A DNA stretch of 9,277 nt from SM23-73-3 sp965369445. Its GTDB lineage: Bacteria > Zixibacteria > MSB-5A5 > SM1-73. The translations under genes and the position numbers were made by a program. The notes below the pieces were generated by a model. That model did not search any database. It was given only the letters and a program-made list of their open reading frames with translations, and was not told where the DNA came from. The stretch lies in contig CBDUQU010000119.1 of NCBI GenBank assembly GCA_965369445.1, positions 1-9,277 of the forward strand, in the 5' to 3' direction. This document shows, in pieces, positions 7,287 to 9,277 of this stretch (position 1 is its first letter; every line of letters starts with the position of its first letter).

Positions 7287-7365
7287 GCGTCGGTCGATGA
7301 CAACGGCATTCCACAAATATCGGAGCCGTACGCAGAGAAGTCCTGTTCCACAGACGGACCGACGC
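7287..7365. repeat. Nine-base perfect inverted repeat between wrbA and the DUF2156 gene
   Basis: GCGTCGGTC (7287-7295) and its exact reverse complement GACCGACGC (7357-7365) are separated by 61 bases and fill most of the intergenic gap. No T-run follows on either strand, so it is not a standard terminator. It could form a long-range RNA stem in a wrbA-DUF2156 transcript or be a pair of regulator sites. Confidence 0.5.
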
Positions 7366-7388
7366 TAGAAACGGCCAAAGACGGCTTC

Positions 7389-8000
7389 CTACGAAGCAAG
7401 CTTCGCAGCTATTGTGGCAACATGTTTCCCCTGAAACCGAGCGGCGGCCAGTTCGTTTTCGCTGGGCATGCGCTCTCCCTTACTCCCCGCGATGGTGGAC
7501 GCGCCGTAGGGTGATCCGCCCGTGATTTCATCAATGCGCATCTGACCCTGAAAAGCGTAAGGTAGGCCGACAATCACCATGCCGTGATGCAGAAGTGTGG
7601 TGTGAAAGCTAAGGATGGTGGATTCCTGGCCTCCGTGTTGCGTGGCAGCACTGGTGAAGACACTTCCCACTTTTCCCACCAGTGCTCCCTTCATCCAGAT
7701 CTGGCCGGTAGCGTCAAGAAACTGGCGCATCTGGCCGCACATGTTTCCGAATCGGGTTGGCGTGCCAAAGATGATGGCATCGGCGGAGGCAAGCTCGTCC
7801 ACCGTGCATACCGGCACGTGAGAGAACGTCTTCTGTGCCTCTGTCGCTCCCATCTTCTCGAGCATCTCATCCGATAGCGTCTCCGGCACGCGGCGGAGTT
7901 CAACCTCCGCCCCGGAGACTTGCTTAGCTCCCTCGACGACGGCCTCAGCCATCCGGTAGATATGCCCGTACACGGAATAGAAAACAACTATAACCTTCAT
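7389..8000 (-). CDS. wrbA: NAD(P)H:quinone oxidoreductase, WrbA type IV (flavodoxin-like)
   Basis: This 203-residue FMN protein matches WrbA, which reduces quinones by two electrons with NAD(P)H and so avoids semiquinone radicals; the family is linked to oxidative and stationary-phase stress. Length is close to the roughly 200-residue family norm. The phosphate-binding loop of flavodoxins is at 8-18 ('YSVYGHIYRMA'). The WrbA signatures 'GTPTRFGNMCGQMRQFLD' at 79-96, 'TQHGGQESTI' at 120-129, 'HHGMVIVGLPYA' at 138-149 and 'GGSPYGASTIAG' at 161-172 cover the isoalloxazine pocket and tetramer contacts. It is soluble and cytosolic. The ATG is preceded by GGGAGGAG (8007-8014) with 6 bases of spacing. 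The leader upstream carries a 12-base palindrome. The DUF2156 gene follows after 134 bp and may share the transcript. Confidence 0.95.
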   Translation of the reverse strand: MKVIVVFYSVYGHIYRMAEAVVEGAKQVSGAEVELRRVPETLSDEMLEKMGATEAQKTFSHVPVCTVDELASADAIIFGTPTRFGNMCGQMRQFLDATGQIWMKGALVGKVGSVFTSAATQHGGQESTILSFHTTLLHHGMVIVGLPYAFQGQMRIDEITGGSPYGASTIAGSKGERMPSENELAAARFQGKHVATIAAKLAS

Positions 8001-8029
8001 GGTCTACTCCTCCCTACCTGTAGTTTCGA

Positions 8030-8041
8030 GGTTGCACAACC
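8030..8041. promoter_or_regulatory. Perfect 12-base palindrome in the wrbA leader, putative operator
   Basis: GGTTGCACAACC is a perfect palindrome ending 16 bases upstream of the wrbA ribosome binding site, and is itself bracketed by TTTCGA (8024-8029) and TCGAAA (8048-8053). It lies between the predicted promoter and the gene, where a repressor dimer could bind or a leader hairpin could form. No specific regulator is recognised. Confidence 0.4.
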
Positions 8042-8116
8042 GCGCTATCGAAAATCACTCCACGCAAACTTCTTCCCTACACTCCGGAATATCCCGCGGG
8101 GTAGTCCGGTCGCTAT

Positions 8117-8144
8117 TTCATAATGAAGTCCGCAAGAAAATCAA
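8117..8144 (-). promoter_or_regulatory. Possible wrbA promoter
   Basis: On the minus strand TTGATT (8139-8144) and TATGAA (8117-8122) are 16 bases apart. It is a moderate match located after the terminator of the preceding gene and about 115 bases before wrbA, where a promoter is expected. The boxes are not strong enough to be certain. Confidence 0.4.
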
Positions 8145-8162
8145 GTATAAAAACATCCTATT

Positions 8163-8194
8163 AGAGAAAAACCCCGGCTCTGTGAAAGCTGGGG
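8163..8194 (-). terminator. Rho-independent terminator of the beta-helix/dockerin gene
   Basis: On the minus strand CCCC-A-GCT, a 7-base loop, then AGC-C-GGGG (8172-8194) form a hairpin with one internal A/C mismatch, followed directly by TTTTTCTC (8163-8171 and on). It begins about 25 bases after the stop codon at 8220. TTTTCTGTT on the other strand makes it weakly bidirectional. Confidence 0.85.
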
Positions 8195-8219
8195 CTTTTC
8201 TGTTCGTGGCATCGCACAT

Positions 8220-9277
8220 TTACGGGCCATAATAACAACCTGGCGGCGCTGGTCCGCCCTTGTAAAGATAGTTGATGAGATAGACTAAATCCGCTATGTT
8301 GACCTCTCCACTGCAATTGGCATCTCCGGCTTGCAGGGGTTCAGGAGGCGCCCCTCCCCTGAACAGGTAGTTTATCATATAGACCAGATCGGCTATGTCC
8401 ACCTGACCGTCGGCGGTGGCGTCGCCGCAGACAAACGAGCAGCCGATTCCCCATGCCCCCATGAGCACCTCACATTCGTTATATTCCGGAGCGCAGGGAG
8501 AATTGTCGTTGATGAAGAACTGGTTCTCTGACATATCGCAAAACACGGGGCAATCCGAGATGTTGCCGTTGATCCCGGTCTGATCGCTGATGGATCCTCC
8601 GTAGTTGCCGTCTGTGTTGAGGCACACGTCCGAGCACGATAGCTGGCAGTCCGCGCTCGGATGCGAGCCATATATGGCAGTCCCGAAGTTAAAGGTCACA
8701 ATCGTGTTCAACATGGTGGGGGTAGAGTTCTCTCCGCACCAAATTCCGCTTCCTTCGGCAGCACTATTTCCTACGATGGTGCAGTTAACGATTAGCGGAG
8801 AAGAAGAGCTGTCGCAGGAGATTGCGCCTCCTTCGCCGGACTTCCCTGTTACTTCGCAGTCACTTACGGAGCAGTTGATGATGGTGGGGCTGGAACCTAC
8901 GCACAGGATTGCAGCTCCTCGATCCTCCACTTCGGCGTTGATGATGCTGAATCCCTCCAGTCTTGAGACGGCGGTCTCGGAGTTGTGGAAATAGAAAGCC
9001 CGGCCCTGTTCCTGACAATGAATGGTGGTGGATTCGGGACCGCATTCAGACCTAACCACGATGGCTTTACCCAAGAAGTCGATGTTCTTGTTCCCGGTCC
9101 CGAAATGGATGCCCGGGGCGACCAGTACGGTGTCACAGTCCGAGGCCACGTCGATGGCCTGCTGAATCGTGGGGTAATCATCCGGAACCCGAATGATCAC
9201 GCAGCCGGTGATTAAGATTACCTCCACGCTGTGCTCCAGTTGCTTGCCGCCCCCCGTTTCCGTGGAGGTTATGAGAA
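8220..9277 (-). CDS. Cysteine-rich right-handed beta-helix protein with C-terminal dockerin-like repeats, 5' end outside the window
   Basis: The frame is open to the right edge, so the N-terminus is missing; a GTG at 9225-9227 preceded by GGAG would give 335 residues (numbering used here), but that start provides no proper signal peptide. From residue 12, 'IRVPDDYPTIQQAID' begins a pectate-lyase-like beta-helix, with the repeating pattern 'SPTIINCSVSDC', 'SPLIVNCTIVGN', 'TPTMLNTIVTFN' through about residue 235. A 'DNSPCAPE' stretch at 241-248 closes the helix, as is common in secreted beta-helix proteins. Two dockerin-like calcium-binding repeats follow at 268-292 and 301-325. The visible part has 21 cysteines, suggesting an extracytoplasmic, disulfide-bonded protein. 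The role is probably polysaccharide binding or cleavage or a surface adhesin; no catalytic residues can be assigned. A hairpin terminator follows. It is probably monocistronic at its 3' end. Confidence 0.85.
   Translation of the reverse strand, partial: LITSTETGGGKQLEHSVEVILITGCVIIRVPDDYPTIQQAIDVASDCDTVLVAPGIHFGTGNKNIDFLGKAIVVRSECGPESTTIHCQEQGRAFYFHNSETAVSRLEGFSIINAEVEDRGAAILCVGSSPTIINCSVSDCEVTGKSGEGGAISCDSSSSPLIVNCTIVGNSAAEGSGIWCGENSTPTMLNTIVTFNFGTAIYGSHPSADCQLSCSDVCLNTDGNYGGSISDQTGINGNISDCPVFCDMSENQFFINDNSPCAPEYNECEVLMGAWGIGCSFVCGDATADGQVDIADLVYMINYLFRGGAPPEPLQAGDANCSGEVNIADLVYLINYLYKGGPAPPGCYYGP
8253..8426 (-). other. Two dockerin type I-like calcium-binding repeats
   Basis: Both repeats share 'GDA', then 'DIADLVYMINYLFRGG' or 'NIADLVYLINYLYKGG'. 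The first keeps the loop ligands Asp269, Asp273, Asp277 and Asp280. The second has Asp302, Asn304, Ser306, Asn309 and Asp312, with Cys305 inside the loop. In cellulosomes dockerins bind cohesins; in candidate-phylum secreted proteins such domains are common without known cohesin partners, so the role here is open. Confidence 0.85.

Noticed and set aside
7255..7314. Longer start for the DUF2156 protein at 7314
   Set aside because: The extra 20 residues include no family-like sequence and there is no ribosome binding site before 7314, whereas AAGGAGA precedes the ATG at 7252-7254.
9177..9227. Lipobox-like ITGC near the GTG start of the beta-helix protein
   Set aside because: The hydrophobic run before the Cys is too short and includes an acidic residue, there is no basic N-region, and the frame continues upstream to the window edge, so a lipoprotein signal here is unlikely.

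Overview
The window is a stretch of bacterial chromosome of moderate GC content in which every convincing gene lies on the minus strand. The best clues to the host are the right-hand gene, a cysteine-rich beta-helix protein with a C-terminal pair of dockerin-like repeats of the 'DIADLVYLINYL' type, and the fused trehalose-6-phosphate synthase/phosphatase. Together they suggest an uncultured lineage of the Fibrobacteres-Chlorobi-Bacteroidetes group or a related candidate phylum such as Zixibacteria. This is an inference from protein style; no rRNA or tRNA is present to confirm it. There are no mobile elements, CRISPR arrays or phage genes.

In the direction of transcription (right to left) the layout is: (1) the C-terminal portion of a secreted-style beta-helix/dockerin protein that runs off the right edge (8220-9277), closed by a good hairpin terminator; (2) a WrbA-type NAD(P)H:quinone oxidoreductase (7389-8000); (3) a cytosolic DUF2156 protein with an LPG-synthase-C-like acyl/aminoacyl-transferase fold (6322-7254); (4) a near-consensus promoter followed by a tight two-gene trehalose operon, made of a fused OtsA-OtsB protein (3927-6110) and a TreT-type glycosyltransferase (2717-3925) separated by one base; (5) a near-consensus promoter and a lipoprotein S9-family serine peptidase (509-2449) with a terminator at its end; (6) the N-terminal part of a polysaccharide-deacetylase-like protein that runs off the left edge and has no obvious start codon.

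The most interesting unit is the trehalose operon. It encodes two independent routes to trehalose: UDP-glucose + glucose-6-phosphate to trehalose-6-phosphate to trehalose in one fused enzyme, and NDP-glucose + glucose to trehalose by TreT. The spacing implies coupled translation and possibly a physical complex, as described for a TPSP/glycosyltransferase pair in the archaeon Thermoproteus tenax. WrbA and trehalose synthesis both fit a stress-response neighbourhood, but the promoters indicate separate transcription units. The longest gene-free interval is 267 bp (2450-2716), which holds the peptidase promoter and leader.
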